From Mycolicibacterium sp. CBMA 226 (lineage in GTDB: Bacteria > Actinomycetota > Actinomycetes > Mycobacteriales > Mycobacteriaceae): a stretch of 64,000 nt of DNA. The position numbers were made by a program, and so were the translations under genes. The notes under the pieces were generated by a model. It saw only the letters and a program-made list of their open reading frames with translations. It was not told the origin of the DNA and did not search any database. This document shows, piece by piece, positions 15,839 through 24,430 of the stretch (position 1 is its first letter; every line of letters starts with the position of its first letter). Location of the stretch: positions 1-64,000 of the forward strand of contig NZ_VTGY01000035.1 in assembly GCF_009729075.1 (NCBI RefSeq), given 5' to 3'.

Positions 15839-18115
15839 ATGTCTGCAGTTGAAATTGAAGACGGCATTTTCGAGTCGACCGCCGTCATCGACAACGGGAG
15901 CTTCGGCACCCGCACCATCCGCTTCGAGACCGGCCGCCTCGCGCGTCAGGCCGCCGGCTCCGTCGTCGCCTACCTGGACGACGAGACCATGCTCCTGTCG
16001 GCCACCACGGCCAGCAAGAGCCCTAAGGATCACTTCGACTTCTTCCCGTTGACCATCGACGTCGAAGAGCGCATGTACGCCGCGGGTCGTATCCCCGGCT
16101 CGTTCTTCCGCCGCGAGGGCCGGCCCTCCACCGACGCGATCCTGACCTGCCGCCTGATCGACCGGCCGCTGCGCCCGTCGTTCGTCTCCGGCCTGCGCAA
16201 CGAAATCCAGGTCGTCGTCACCGTGCTGAGCCTGGACCCCAAGGATCTGTACGACGTGCTGGCGATCAACGCCGCGTCCGCGTCGACCCAGATCTCGGGT
16301 CTGCCGTTCTCCGGCCCGGTGGGTGGCGTCCGCGTCGCCCTCATCGACGGCCAGTGGGTCGCCTTCCCGACTGTCGAGCAGCTGGAAACCGCTGTGTTCG
16401 ACATGGTCGTCGCCGGGCGCGTAGTCGAGGGCGACGTCGCAATCATGATGGTCGAGGCCGAGGCCACCGACAACGTCATCGACCTGATCGCCGGTGGCGC
16501 GGGTGCTCCGAACGAGGCCGTGGTGGCCGAGGGCCTGGAGGCAGCGAAGCCGTTCATCGCCGCGCTGTGCAAGGCGCAGCAGGAGCTGCACGACGCCGCC
16601 GGTAAGGAGACCGCGGAGTACCCGCTGTTCCCCGACTACGCCGACGACGCCTTCCAGGCCGTCGCCGCCGTCGCAACCGACGCGCTGGCTCAGGCGCTGA
16701 CCATCGCCGGCAAGCAGGAGCGCGATGATCGCACCGACGAGATCAAGGTCGAGGTGCTCAGCCGGTTGGCCGAAACCTTCGCCGGCCGCGAGAAGGAGAT
16801 CGGCGCCGCGTTCCGCTCGCTGACCAAGAAGCTGGTGCGCCAGCGCATCCTGACCGACCACTTCCGCATCGACGGCCGTGGTATCACCGACATCCGGGCC
16901 CTGTCCGCCGAGGTCGCTGTGATCCCGCGGGCGCACGGCAGTGCGCTGTTCGAGCGCGGCGAGACCCAGATCATGGGTGTCACCACGCTGGACATGGTCA
17001 AGATGGCTCAGCAGATCGATTCGCTCGGTCCCGAGACCAGCAAGCGGTACATGCACCACTACAACTTCCCGCCGTTCTCGACCGGTGAAACCGGCCGCGT
17101 CGGTTCGCCGAAGCGCCGCGAAATCGGCCACGGTGCGCTCGCCGAGCGGGCCCTGATGCCGGTGCTGCCGAGCGTCGAGGAATTCCCGTACGCCATTCGT
17201 CAGGTCTCGGAAGCGTTGGGCTCCAACGGTTCCACATCGATGGGTTCGGTCTGTGCCTCCACCCTGGCACTGCTGAACGCCGGTGTGCCGCTGAAGGCCC
17301 CGGTCGCCGGTATCGCGATGGGTCTGGTGTCTGACGAGGTCGACGGCGAGACCCGCTATGTCGCGCTGACCGACATCCTGGGTGCCGAAGATGCCTTCGG
17401 TGACATGGACTTCAAGGTCGCCGGTACCAAGGATTTCGTCACCGCCCTGCAGCTGGACACCAAGCTGGACGGCATCCCGTCCAAGGTGCTGGCCGGTGCC
17501 CTGGCGCAGGCCAAGGACGCCCGTCTGACCATCCTCGACGTCATGGCCGAGGCCATCGACGAGCCGGACGAGATGAGCCCGTACGCGCCGCGCATCACCA
17601 CCATCAAGGTGCCGGTCGACAAGATCGGCGAGGTGATCGGGCCCAAGGGCAAGGTGATCAACCAGATCACCGAGGAGACCGGTGCGAACATCTCCATCGA
17701 GGATGACGGCACCGTGTTCGTCGGCGCCTCGAACGGCGAGGCGGCGCAGGCGGCGATCGACAAGATCAACGCCATCGCCAACCCGCAGCTGCCCAAGATC
17801 GGTGAGCGGTTCCTCGGCACGGTGGTGAAGACCACTGATTTTGGGGCCTTCGTGTCCTTGCTGCCGGGTCGCGACGGTCTGGTGCACATCTCCAAGCTCG
17901 GCAAGGGCAAGCGCGTCGCGAAGGTCGAGGACGTCGTGAACGTCGGCGACAAGCTGCGCGTGGAGATCGCGGACATCTCCGCCGACAACCGTGGCAAGGG
18001 TCAGAAGATCTCGCTGATCCTGGTTGATGACGAGGCGGCGGCGGATTCGAACGCCGCCGACGCTGAGTCCGATACGGAGACTGCACCGGCAGATGCCGCG
18101 ACTGCAAGCAACTAG
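15839..18115 (+). CDS. pnp: Polynucleotide phosphorylase (GpsI/PNPase)
   Basis: Phosphorolytic 3'-5' exoribonuclease of the RNA decay machinery; it can also add tails. The 758-residue protein has two RNase PH-like domains: the first from ~10, with RREGRPSTDAILTCRLIDRP, and the second from ~345, with DGRGITDIRALSAEV and GETQIMGVTTLD. The tail carries a KH domain (GEVIGPKGKVINQI) and an S1 domain (GTVVKTTDFGAFVSLLPG). The ATG at 15839 has only a distant GAGAGG upstream, so translation may depend on the structured leader. The pepR start lies inside its last codons. Confidence 0.97.
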   Translation: MSAVEIEDGIFESTAVIDNGSFGTRTIRFETGRLARQAAGSVVAYLDDETMLLSATTASKSPKDHFDFFPLTIDVEERMYAAGRIPGSFFRREGRPSTDAILTCRLIDRPLRPSFVSGLRNEIQVVVTVLSLDPKDLYDVLAINAASASTQISGLPFSGPVGGVRVALIDGQWVAFPTVEQLETAVFDMVVAGRVVEGDVAIMMVEAEATDNVIDLIAGGAGAPNEAVVAEGLEAAKPFIAALCKAQQELHDAAGKETAEYPLFPDYADDAFQAVAAVATDALAQALTIAGKQERDDRTDEIKVEVLSRLAETFAGREKEIGAAFRSLTKKLVRQRILTDHFRIDGRGITDIRALSAEVAVIPRAHGSALFERGETQIMGVTTLDMVKMAQQIDSLGPETSKRYMHHYNFPPFSTGETGRVGSPKRREIGHGALAERALMPVLPSVEEFPYAIRQVSEALGSNGSTSMGSVCASTLALLNAGVPLKAPVAGIAMGLVSDEVDGETRYVALTDILGAEDAFGDMDFKVAGTKDFVTALQLDTKLDGIPSKVLAGALAQAKDARLTILDVMAEAIDEPDEMSPYAPRITTIKVPVDKIGEVIGPKGKVINQITEETGANISIEDDGTVFVGASNGEAAQAAIDKINAIANPQLPKIGERFLGTVVKTTDFGAFVSLLPGRDGLVHISKLGKGKRVAKVEDVVNVGDKLRVEIADISADNRGKGQKISLILVDDEAAADSNAADAESDTETAPADAATASN

Positions 18116-19442
18116 TCACAAACTGCGTAACGGCCGGGGTTCTTCAGCTTCATCGCTGGAGGCCCCGGCCGCCGTGCGCAAGACCAATCTCCCCGGCGGG
18201 CTGCGAGTCGTCACCGAGCACCTGCCGCACGTGCATTCGGCGTCGGTCGGCGTGTGGGTCAATGTCGGTTCGCGCGACGAAGGCCCCAGTGTTGCCGGTG
18301 CCGCGCACTTCCTGGAACACCTGCTGTTCAAGTCGACCCCGACGCGCAGCGCCGTCGAGATCGCCCAGTCGATGGACGCGGTCGGCGGTGAGCTGAACGC
18401 CTTCACCGCGCGTGAGCACACGTGCTACTACGCCCACGTGCTGGACAGCGACCTCGAGCTCGCCATCGACCTGGTCTCCGACGTCGTGCTCAACGGTCGT
18501 TGTGCCGCAGCGGATGTCGAGCTGGAGCGCGACGTGGTGCTCGAAGAGATCGCCATGCGTGACGACGATCCCGAGGACACCCTCGCCGACGTCTTCCTCG
18601 GCTCCATGTTCGGTAACCACCCCGTGGGCCGGCCGGTGATCGGCAGCGTCGAATCGATCACGTCGATGACCCGCAACCAGCTGCACTCGTTCCACCTCCG
18701 CCGGTATACCCCGGACCGGATGGTGGTCGCCGTCGCCGGGAACGTCGATCACGACGAGGTTGTGTCCATGGTGCGCAAGCACTTTCGGCCGCATCTGGTG
18801 CGTGGCCGTAAGCCCGTGCCACCGCGCAAGGGAGCCGGCCGTGTACCGGGGACCCCGACGTTGCAATTCGTCAAACGTGACTCCGAGCAGACCCACATGT
18901 ACCTGGGTGTGCGCACACCGGGCCGCAACTGGGAGCACCGCTGGGCCTTGTCGGTGCTCAACACGGCGCTCGGGGGCGGGCTGAGTTCCCGGCTGTTCCA
19001 GCAGATCCGGGAGAACCGCGGACTGGCCTATTCGGTGTACTCCACGATCGACACGTTCTCCGATGCCGGTGCGCTGTCGGTGTACTCGGCGTGCCTGCCG
19101 GATCGCTTCGACGAAGTGGTCCGGGTGACCACCGATGTGCTGGAAGATGTTGCGCGCGAAGGTATCACCGCAGACGAGTTGCGCATTGCCAAGGGTTCGA
19201 TGCGTGGCGGTCTGGTGCTGGGGCTGGAGGATTCCGGTTCCCGGATGCACCGCATCGGACGCGCCGAGCTGAATTACGGCAACCACAAGTCGATCTCGGA
19301 CACCCTCGCGTCGATCGACGCCGTCACCCTCGAAGAGGTCAATGCTGTTGCGCGCGACCTCCTGACGCGGTCCTTCGGTGCCGCGGTGCTCGGGCCGCAG
19401 TCCAAACGCTCACTGCCCAAGCAGCTGCGCGCCATCGGCTAG
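18093..19442 (+). CDS. pepR: M16-family zinc protease PepR
   Basis: Pitrilysin/mitochondrial-processing-peptidase-like metalloprotease of 449 residues. The inverted zinc motif HFLEH is at about residue 72, with the downstream Glu in ERDVVLEEIAMRDDD. The C-terminal half has the Arg/Tyr segment RGLAYSVYS. The ATG at 18093 overlaps the last 23 bases of pnp and begins MPRLQ, as in M. tuberculosis PepR. It is co-transcribed with pnp. No export signal is seen, so it acts in the cytoplasm. A large inverted repeat follows its stop. Confidence 0.93.
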   Translation: MPRLQATSHKLRNGRGSSASSLEAPAAVRKTNLPGGLRVVTEHLPHVHSASVGVWVNVGSRDEGPSVAGAAHFLEHLLFKSTPTRSAVEIAQSMDAVGGELNAFTAREHTCYYAHVLDSDLELAIDLVSDVVLNGRCAAADVELERDVVLEEIAMRDDDPEDTLADVFLGSMFGNHPVGRPVIGSVESITSMTRNQLHSFHLRRYTPDRMVVAVAGNVDHDEVVSMVRKHFRPHLVRGRKPVPPRKGAGRVPGTPTLQFVKRDSEQTHMYLGVRTPGRNWEHRWALSVLNTALGGGLSSRLFQQIRENRGLAYSVYSTIDTFSDAGALSVYSACLPDRFDEVVRVTTDVLEDVAREGITADELRIAKGSMRGGLVLGLEDSGSRMHRIGRAELNYGNHKSISDTLASIDAVTLEEVNAVARDLLTRSFGAAVLGPQSKRSLPKQLRAIG

Positions 19443-19446
19443 TAGG

Positions 19447-19495
19447 GATTTGTGCACGATTTTCCGCGCTGACCGCGGATTATCGTGCACAAATC
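19447..19495. terminator. Large inverted repeat after pepR
   Basis: Arms GATTTGTGCACGAT and ATCGTGCACAAATC pair perfectly over 14 bp. An inner stem TCCGCG/CGCGGA is closed by a four-base loop. It sits between the convergent pepR and DUF4334 genes with three bases to spare, so it probably terminates both. No T-tract follows. Confidence 0.7.
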
Positions 19496-19498
19496 ACC

Positions 19499-20056
19499 TC
19501 AGCGGCTGAGGCGTAGCGAGTTGTCGCGGCGCAATACGAAGAAGTACGGCTGGGCTTCGCCGCGGAGGTCCATGGCGCCCAGGACCGCGTCGTCGGACAG
19601 CTTGCAGAACACGTCGTTGATCGGTAGCTGGTCGTAAACCATTGTCGCGGTGTCGACTCCGCGGTAGCGCGTGGTGCGCAACCGGGCCTTCGCCGAGCGG
19701 GCCTGCAACAGCGGCCGCAGGGCGGCGATGGGCTTGGCGACCGGAAGCCGTTGCAGCAGTGGCACTTTGGTTGCCAGGCCGACGCCGGAGAACGCCAGCG
19801 CCGGGTTGAGCGGCCACAGCGCCTCGCCCGACACGTCGGGAAACAGCAGCGGATGCACCGTCTCGCTGTCGACGAACTGCTTGCCCCACCACCCACTGGC
19901 TTCCAGCAGCCCGTCCATGGGGTGTCCGGTGGGTACTTCCGCGCCGTGCCAGGTGCCGATCATGAAGTCGGGTTCGACGGCCGGTGCCGCGTCGAAGATC
20001 GCGAGCGCTTCGGATGTCGTGGTCGGTGGGGCGGGGAGCAGTTCCTGCAGGAGCAT
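19499..20056 (-). CDS. DUF4334 (GXWXG) domain protein
   Basis: Protein of 185 residues with FMIGTWHGAEVPTGHPMDG near residue 32 (the GXWXG motif) and the DUF4334 core SGWWGKQFVDSETVHPL. The C-terminal half has TTRYRGVDTATMVYDQLPI. These proteins are lipocalin-like small-molecule binders by fold inference; function is unproven. I place the start at the ATG at 20056 rather than the GTG at 20077, because the latter lies inside the perfect palindrome 20070-20085. No adjacent regulator gene accounts for that palindrome. Confidence 0.8.
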   Translation of the reverse strand: MLLQELLPAPPTTTSEALAIFDAAPAVEPDFMIGTWHGAEVPTGHPMDGLLEASGWWGKQFVDSETVHPLLFPDVSGEALWPLNPALAFSGVGLATKVPLLQRLPVAKPIAALRPLLQARSAKARLRTTRYRGVDTATMVYDQLPINDVFCKLSDDAVLGAMDLRGEAQPYFFVLRRDNSLRLSR

Positions 20057-20069
20057 GCTGCCGACGATA

Positions 20070-20085
20070 CTTGACACGTGTCAAG
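20070..20085. promoter_or_regulatory. Perfect 16-bp palindrome, probable operator
   Basis: CTTGACACGTGTCAAG is a perfect palindrome 14 bases upstream of the DUF4334 ATG and contains TTGACA on both strands. Size and symmetry suit a TetR- or MarR-type repressor, but none is encoded next to it. Confidence 0.6.
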
Positions 20086-20113
20086 AATGGCAGTGGTGGG
20101 TGCTCCCGAAAGT

Positions 20114-20153
20114 CATCGCCCGGCCAGCGCGACGCTGCGCTGACCGGGCGATG
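20114..20153. terminator. GC-rich hairpin downstream of ald
   Basis: Outer stem CATCGCCCGG/CCGGGCGATG (10 bp) and inner stem CAGCGC/GCGCTG, with one mismatch between them and a six-base loop. It lies 27 bases after the ald stop on the minus strand. No U-tract, as is common for mycobacterial terminators. Confidence 0.65.
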
Positions 20154-20180
20154 GGCATCAAGAATCAGGAGCCAGAGCGC

Positions 20181-21287
20181 TCAGATTTCAACGTGGCCGA
20201 GCGGAATGTCGAGGTCCGCGGCGACCTGGCCGCACAGCAGGGCACCGTCGTGCGTCGACAGGCCCTTGGCCAGCGCTGCGTCGTTCCGGCACGCCGTCTG
20301 CCAACCCTGGTCGGCGAGCTTGAGGACGTACGGCAGGGTTGCGTTGGTCAGGGCGTAGGTCGACGTACGCGGCACGGCACCGGGCATGTTGGCCACACAG
20401 TAGAAGACCGAGTCGTGCACGGCGAACGTCGGGTCGTCGTGCGTGGTGGGCTTCGAGTCCTCAAAGCAGCCGCCCTGGTCGATCGCGATGTCGACCAGCA
20501 CGGAGCCTGACTTCATCTGAGCCACAGTCGAATTCGTGACGAGCTTCGGTGCCTTGGCGCCGGGGACCAGCACTGCGCCGATCACCAGGTCGGCCTGCTT
20601 GACGGCATCTTCCAGGTCCAGACTCGAGGAGTAGCGGGTGTGGATCCGTCCGTTGAACTCGGCGTCGATCCGGCGCAGGGTGTCCAGGTTGAGATCGAAG
20701 ACGGTGACCTGCGCGCCCATGCCGCTGGCGATCTGCGCCGCGTGGAAGCCCGCGGTGCCACCGCCGATGACGACGACGTTGGCGGGGGCGACGCCCGGCA
20801 CGCCGCCCATCAGGACGCCGCGGCCGCCGTGGCTGCGCATCAGGTGGTAGGCGCCGACCTGGGCCGACAGTCGGCCCGCCACTTCGCTCATCGGGGCGAG
20901 CAGGGGCAGACGCCCGTCGGCGGTCTGAACGGTTTCGTAGGCGATCGAGGTGGTGCCCGACGCCAGCAGTGCGTCGGTGCATTCACGCGAGGCGGCGAGG
21001 TGCAGGTAGGTGAACAGGGTCTGGCCCTTGCGCATGCGGTGGTACTCGGCCGCGATGGGTTCCTTGACCTTGAGCAGCAGGTCGGACTCGGCCCACACCT
21101 GGTCCGCGGTGGTGACGATCTGTGCGCCGGCGGCCTTGAAGTCGTTGTCCGCGATCGCAGATCCTTCGCCGGCGCCCGCCTGGATCAGCACCTCATGGCC
21201 GTGCTTGATCAGTTCGGCGACGCCGGCCGGGGTGATGGCCACCCGGTACTCGTTGTTCTTGATTTCGGTCGGGATACCGACGTGCAT
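20181..21287 (-). CDS. ald: L-alanine dehydrogenase
   Basis: NAD-dependent enzyme interconverting alanine and pyruvate plus ammonia; in mycobacteria it also reduces glyoxylate and helps redox balance at low oxygen. The 368-residue protein has GIPTEIKNNEYRVAITPAG at the start (substrate Arg/Lys), LFTYLHLAAS with the catalytic His (~96), and the nucleotide fold VVVIGGGTAGFHAAQIA (~170). Full length for the family. Divergent from the Lrp-type gene aldR, whose product is known to control ald in mycobacteria. Confidence 0.96.
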   Translation of the reverse strand: MHVGIPTEIKNNEYRVAITPAGVAELIKHGHEVLIQAGAGEGSAIADNDFKAAGAQIVTTADQVWAESDLLLKVKEPIAAEYHRMRKGQTLFTYLHLAASRECTDALLASGTTSIAYETVQTADGRLPLLAPMSEVAGRLSAQVGAYHLMRSHGGRGVLMGGVPGVAPANVVVIGGGTAGFHAAQIASGMGAQVTVFDLNLDTLRRIDAEFNGRIHTRYSSSLDLEDAVKQADLVIGAVLVPGAKAPKLVTNSTVAQMKSGSVLVDIAIDQGGCFEDSKPTTHDDPTFAVHDSVFYCVANMPGAVPRTSTYALTNATLPYVLKLADQGWQTACRNDAALAKGLSTHDGALLCGQVAADLDIPLGHVEI

Positions 21288-21363
21288 CTGGGGCCTCTCT
21301 CAGGGCGGATCAGGTGATGCCCTAAGTGTGAATAAACGTCGATTGACCTGCAATATCTGTGAT

Positions 21364-21369
21364 TATAAT
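21364..21369 (+). promoter_or_regulatory. Consensus -10 of aldR (leaderless)
   Basis: TATAAT lies exactly seven bases before the aldR ATG at 21377. TTGACC at 21343-21348 may serve as the -35 with a short 15-base spacer. The AT-rich ald-aldR gap (21288-21376) is the expected place for AldR binding. Confidence 0.75.
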
Positions 21370-21376
21370 TCTCAAT

Positions 21377-21901
21377 ATGGCACCATCTGTTGAACGATCT
21401 TCGAAATCGGCGGCCTACGAGGGCTCCCCGCCGAAGGATGTTCAGCCCGTCGAACTCGACGACGTCGACCGCCGAATCGTCACTGCGCTGCATGCTGATG
21501 CGCGCATGCCCAACAGCGCGTTGGCGGAGCTGGTCGGGATCGCCGCCTCGACATGCCACGGCCGGGTCCGGCGGCTGCAGGAGCTCGGCGTCATCCGCGG
21601 CTTTCACGCCGATATCGACCCCGCCGCCATCGGGTTGGGCCTGCAGGCGATGATCTCGGTGAGCCTGCAATCCGGCGCCCGAGCGCGCATTCGCGACTTC
21701 ATTGCCCACATGCGGCGGCTGCCGCAGGTGATGGATGTCTACTTCCTGGCCGGCGCCGACGATTTCATCCTGCATGTGGCTGCCCGCGACACCCCGCACC
21801 TGCGCGCGTTCGTGGTGGAGAACCTCAACGCCGACGCCGATGTGGCCGGCACCCAGACGTCGCTGATCTTCGAGCACCTGCGGGGCGCTTCGCCGCTGTA
21901 A
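21377..21901 (+). CDS. aldR: Lrp/AsnC-family regulator AldR
   Basis: Feast/famine regulator of 174 residues: N-terminal helix-turn-helix (ELDDVDRRIVTALHADARMP then NSALAELVGIAASTCHGRVR) and a C-terminal RAM ligand domain (VYFLAGADDFILHVA). Begins at the ATG at 21377 directly behind a consensus -10, with no Shine-Dalgarno, so it is translated from a leaderless mRNA. Divergent from ald, its known target in M. smegmatis and M. tuberculosis, where alanine is the effector. Confidence 0.93.
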   Translation: MAPSVERSSKSAAYEGSPPKDVQPVELDDVDRRIVTALHADARMPNSALAELVGIAASTCHGRVRRLQELGVIRGFHADIDPAAIGLGLQAMISVSLQSGARARIRDFIAHMRRLPQVMDVYFLAGADDFILHVAARDTPHLRAFVVENLNADADVAGTQTSLIFEHLRGASPL

Positions 21902-21915
21902 CCGGTTGTCGCGGT

Positions 21916-22512
21916 TCAGGATTGGGTCGCGGCCTTGAGTTCGGCGAGCGCCTCGCGGACGTGTTCGGCGAGGCTGCGATCGGCCGGATCGGTGAGCCAG
22001 TGTTCGAACGCCACCTTGAACACCGCCACGCCGGTCTCGGCCACCAGGCTGGCCGCGGGGTCGCCGACGCCGCGGCGGCGCAACGCGTCGCGAATAGACG
22101 TCGCCAGTGATGCGAGCTTGATGAGTTCGCGTTCTTGCAGGCTGGGATTGGCGCTGATCACGGTCTGGCGCTGGCGGGCATGGGGGCGACGGTCGGCGAA
22201 GAAGTCGGACAGTGATTCCACCGCCGCTGCGACGGCATCGAGCGGTGCGGTGGCGGCCGGGATGTCGTCGATGGCGGCCTCGAGCGCGTCGGCGAGTTCG
22301 CGGCCCCGGAACAGCACCTCGCGTTTGTCGGCGAAGTGCCGGAAGAAGGTGCGTTCCGTGAGGCCTGCCCGGGCGGCGATCTCGGCCACCGTCGTCTCGT
22401 CGAAGCCCTGCTCCAGGTACAGCTCGAGGGCCGCCTGCTCCAGGCGGCCCTGCGCGTTCGGTTCCCAACGGCCCACGGGCGGATTGTAGGCGATGTCAGT
22501 GACTGCCACCAC
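21916..22512 (-). CDS. TetR-family transcriptional regulator
   Basis: Protein of 198 residues with a clear TetR DNA-binding domain: RLEQAALELYLEQGF, then VAEIAARAGLTERTFFRHF at ~42-60, and an unusual basic linker before the ligand domain. GTG start at 22512 or the next in-frame GTG. It faces a divergent SDR gene across about 75 bp that hold two palindromes (22517-22535, 22550-22570), the expected operators. The first palindrome begins only five bases from its own start, implying autorepression. Confidence 0.88.
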   Translation of the reverse strand: MVAVTDIAYNPPVGRWEPNAQGRLEQAALELYLEQGFDETTVAEIAARAGLTERTFFRHFADKREVLFRGRELADALEAAIDDIPAATAPLDAVAAAVESLSDFFADRRPHARQRQTVISANPSLQERELIKLASLATSIRDALRRRGVGDPAASLVAETGVAVFKVAFEHWLTDPADRSLAEHVREALAELKAATQS

Positions 22513-22516
22513 GGGT

Positions 22517-22535
22517 GATGACAGTCGCTGTCATC
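22517..22535. promoter_or_regulatory. TetR operator: GATGACAG-TCG-CTGTCATC
   Basis: Perfect 8-bp arms around three bases, between the divergent tetR (start 22512) and SDR (start 22588) genes. Its centre is 34 bp from the second operator's. Confidence 0.75.
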
Positions 22536-22549
22536 GGGTGTACGTTCGG

Positions 22550-22570
22550 TGATGTCATTCACTGACATCA
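22550..22570. promoter_or_regulatory. TetR operator 2: TGATGTCA-TTCAC-TGACATCA
   Basis: Perfect 8-bp arms around five bases, ending 17 bases before the SDR start. The core GATG(T/A)CA is shared with the site at 22517, and a further half-site GATGTCAGTGAC occurs at 22492-22503 inside the tetR coding start. Confidence 0.75.
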
Positions 22571-22587
22571 CTTGAGGAGCTGAAACC

Positions 22588-23496
22588 ATGCGCATATTCG
22601 TCACCGGTGCCAGTGGGCACATCGGGTCCGTTGTGGTCCGCGAACTGCTGCAAGCGGGCCATCGGGTCACCGGACTGGCCAGGTCGGACACGTCGGCGAG
22701 CGCCCTCGCCGCCGCGGGCGCGCAGGTGCACCGCGGCACACTCGATGACCCCGACGGTCTCGCCGCCGCGGCCGTCGCCTCTGACGGCGTCATCCATCTC
22801 GCCTTCAAACACGACTTCGCCAACTACGCCGACTCGCTCCAGACGGATCTGCGCGCCGTCGAAGCCATGGGGGAGGCCCTCGCGGGCTCCGGCAAGCCGT
22901 TCGTGAACACCTCGGGCACCCTCATGCTCGCCTTCGGAGCGCCGGGCCGGCTCGGTACCGAGGACGCCGATGTGGACAGGTCGACGCCGCGGGGCGCCTC
23001 CGAACTGGCCACGCTCGCGCTGGCCGAACGAGGCGTGCGCTCATCGGTGATCAGACTCGCTCCGACGGTGCACGGCGACACCGATCACCACGGCTTCGTT
23101 CCCAGTCTCATCGAATTCGCCCGTGCGGCAGGACGATCCGGGTATCTGGGCGACGGCTCGAATCGATGGCCGGCAGTGCACACCGTCGACGCGGCACGGC
23201 TCTACCGGCTGGCGGTGGAGTCGGCGCCGGCCGGCTCGGTGTTGCACGGGGCGGCCGAACAAGGCATCGCCTTCCGCGACATCGCGCAGGCCATCGGCGA
23301 TGGGCTGGGACTGCCGGTGCAGGAGATTGCGTCGGACCAAGCGGCGGCGCAGTTCGGTTTTCTCGTCGGCTTCGCCGCGCTGGACAACCCGACATCCAGC
23401 GAACGGACACGGGCCTTGCTCGGCTGGGACCCCACGCAGCCGACCTTGCTGGAAGACCTCAAGGCCGGCCACTACTTCGCGCCGCGCGCAAACTGA
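22588..23496 (+). CDS. Atypical SDR / NAD-dependent epimerase-like oxidoreductase
   Basis: Protein of 302 residues with an N-terminal Rossmann motif VTGASGHIG (~5) and the extended-SDR segments GVIHLAFKHDF, FVNTSGTLML and SSVIRLAPTVHG. The usual catalytic YxxxK is absent where expected (GASELATLALAERG), placing it in the atypical SDR class, so it may be a binding protein or use other residues. ATG 22588 with GAGGAG upstream. Divergent from, and very likely repressed by, the TetR protein at 21916. The LLM gene follows 13 bases after the stop. Confidence 0.85.
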   Translation: MRIFVTGASGHIGSVVVRELLQAGHRVTGLARSDTSASALAAAGAQVHRGTLDDPDGLAAAAVASDGVIHLAFKHDFANYADSLQTDLRAVEAMGEALAGSGKPFVNTSGTLMLAFGAPGRLGTEDADVDRSTPRGASELATLALAERGVRSSVIRLAPTVHGDTDHHGFVPSLIEFARAAGRSGYLGDGSNRWPAVHTVDAARLYRLAVESAPAGSVLHGAAEQGIAFRDIAQAIGDGLGLPVQEIASDQAAAQFGFLVGFAALDNPTSSERTRALLGWDPTQPTLLEDLKAGHYFAPRAN

Positions 23497-23509
23497 TCGG
23501 GCGGGCGGA

Positions 23510-24430
23510 ATGACTCGCTTCGACCTTGACGCGGTGCGCCGCGCATTCGGCAGCATCGGTACGTATCCGCCGCTCGGCTTCACTGGCGCGGTGCCCGTCG
23601 CCGTCCAGCAAGAGGCGGTGGCGAGCCTGGACGGCGCCGGTTTTGAGGCGGTGTGGACCAATGAGGTGATCGGTGGGCGGGATGTGCTGGTGCACCTGGG
23701 CGTGCTGCTGGCCGCGGCACAGCGAGCGGCCGTCGGCGCCGGCATCGCCAACATCTGGGCCCGGGCTCCGCAGACTCTGCATGCCGGCGCGGCGATGCTG
23801 GCCCAGGCATACCCGGACCGGTTGCTGTTGGGCGTGGGCGTCGGGTATCCCCAACAGGCTGCGACCGTCGGCCGTGACTTCGGGCGTCCGTTGCAGACTA
23901 TGCGTGACTACCTTCGTCGCATGGACGAGCAGACGTGGCCGCCCGCCCCGGAGGTGGGCTATCCCCGGATAGTCGGGGCGATCGGGCCGAAGATGCTGAC
24001 CCTGGCCGGGCAGGTGGCAGACGGCGCGATGTGCGCCGGCCCCCCTCCGCAGTTCACGGCCCGCGCTCGGCAGTTGCTCGGCGCAGACAAATTGCTGGTG
24101 GTGGGCCTGCCGGTGGTTCTCGTCGACAATCACGACCAGGCACACAGAGCGGCACGGGCGCTCGTCGAGGCGAACCTGGGCAGAGCCTCGTACACCGCCA
24201 GCTTGGCCGAGGTCGGCCTGAGGGATGAGCCCAGTGACGGACTGGTCGACGCGGTCGTCGGCTTCGGCGATGCCGAGCAGATCGCCGCCAGGGTCCGAGA
24301 GCATCTCGCGGCGGGTGCGGACCATGTGGTCGTGATGCCACCGGTCGACACCGAATTCGAGTCGGGACTGGATCACCTGCTTGCGCTGGCGCCCGCCCTG
24401 CGGGCGGCGGCGACAGGCGTTAGGTGCTGA
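23510..24430 (+). CDS. LLM-class flavin/F420-dependent oxidoreductase
   Basis: Luciferase-like TIM-barrel protein of 306 residues. Family segments: GFEAVWTNEVIGGRDVLVHL (~44), GAGIANIWARAP (~77) and the phosphate-binding segment RLLLGVGVGYPQQ (~104), then GYPRIVGAIGPKMLTLAG. The cofactor could be F420 or FMN; mycobacterial members mostly use F420. ATG at 23510. It follows the SDR gene by 13 bases, so both are probably under the TetR at 21916. Its 3' end overlaps the convergent epimerase gene by 11 bases. Confidence 0.87.
   Translation: MTRFDLDAVRRAFGSIGTYPPLGFTGAVPVAVQQEAVASLDGAGFEAVWTNEVIGGRDVLVHLGVLLAAAQRAAVGAGIANIWARAPQTLHAGAAMLAQAYPDRLLLGVGVGYPQQAATVGRDFGRPLQTMRDYLRRMDEQTWPPAPEVGYPRIVGAIGPKMLTLAGQVADGAMCAGPPPQFTARARQLLGADKLLVVGLPVVLVDNHDQAHRAARALVEANLGRASYTASLAEVGLRDEPSDGLVDAVVGFGDAEQIAARVREHLAAGADHVVVMPPVDTEFESGLDHLLALAPALRAAATGVRC

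Noticed and set aside
15707..17887. A 726-codon minus-strand frame opposite pnp
   Set aside because: Mirror of the pnp codons with no recognisable domain; pnp itself is unambiguous.
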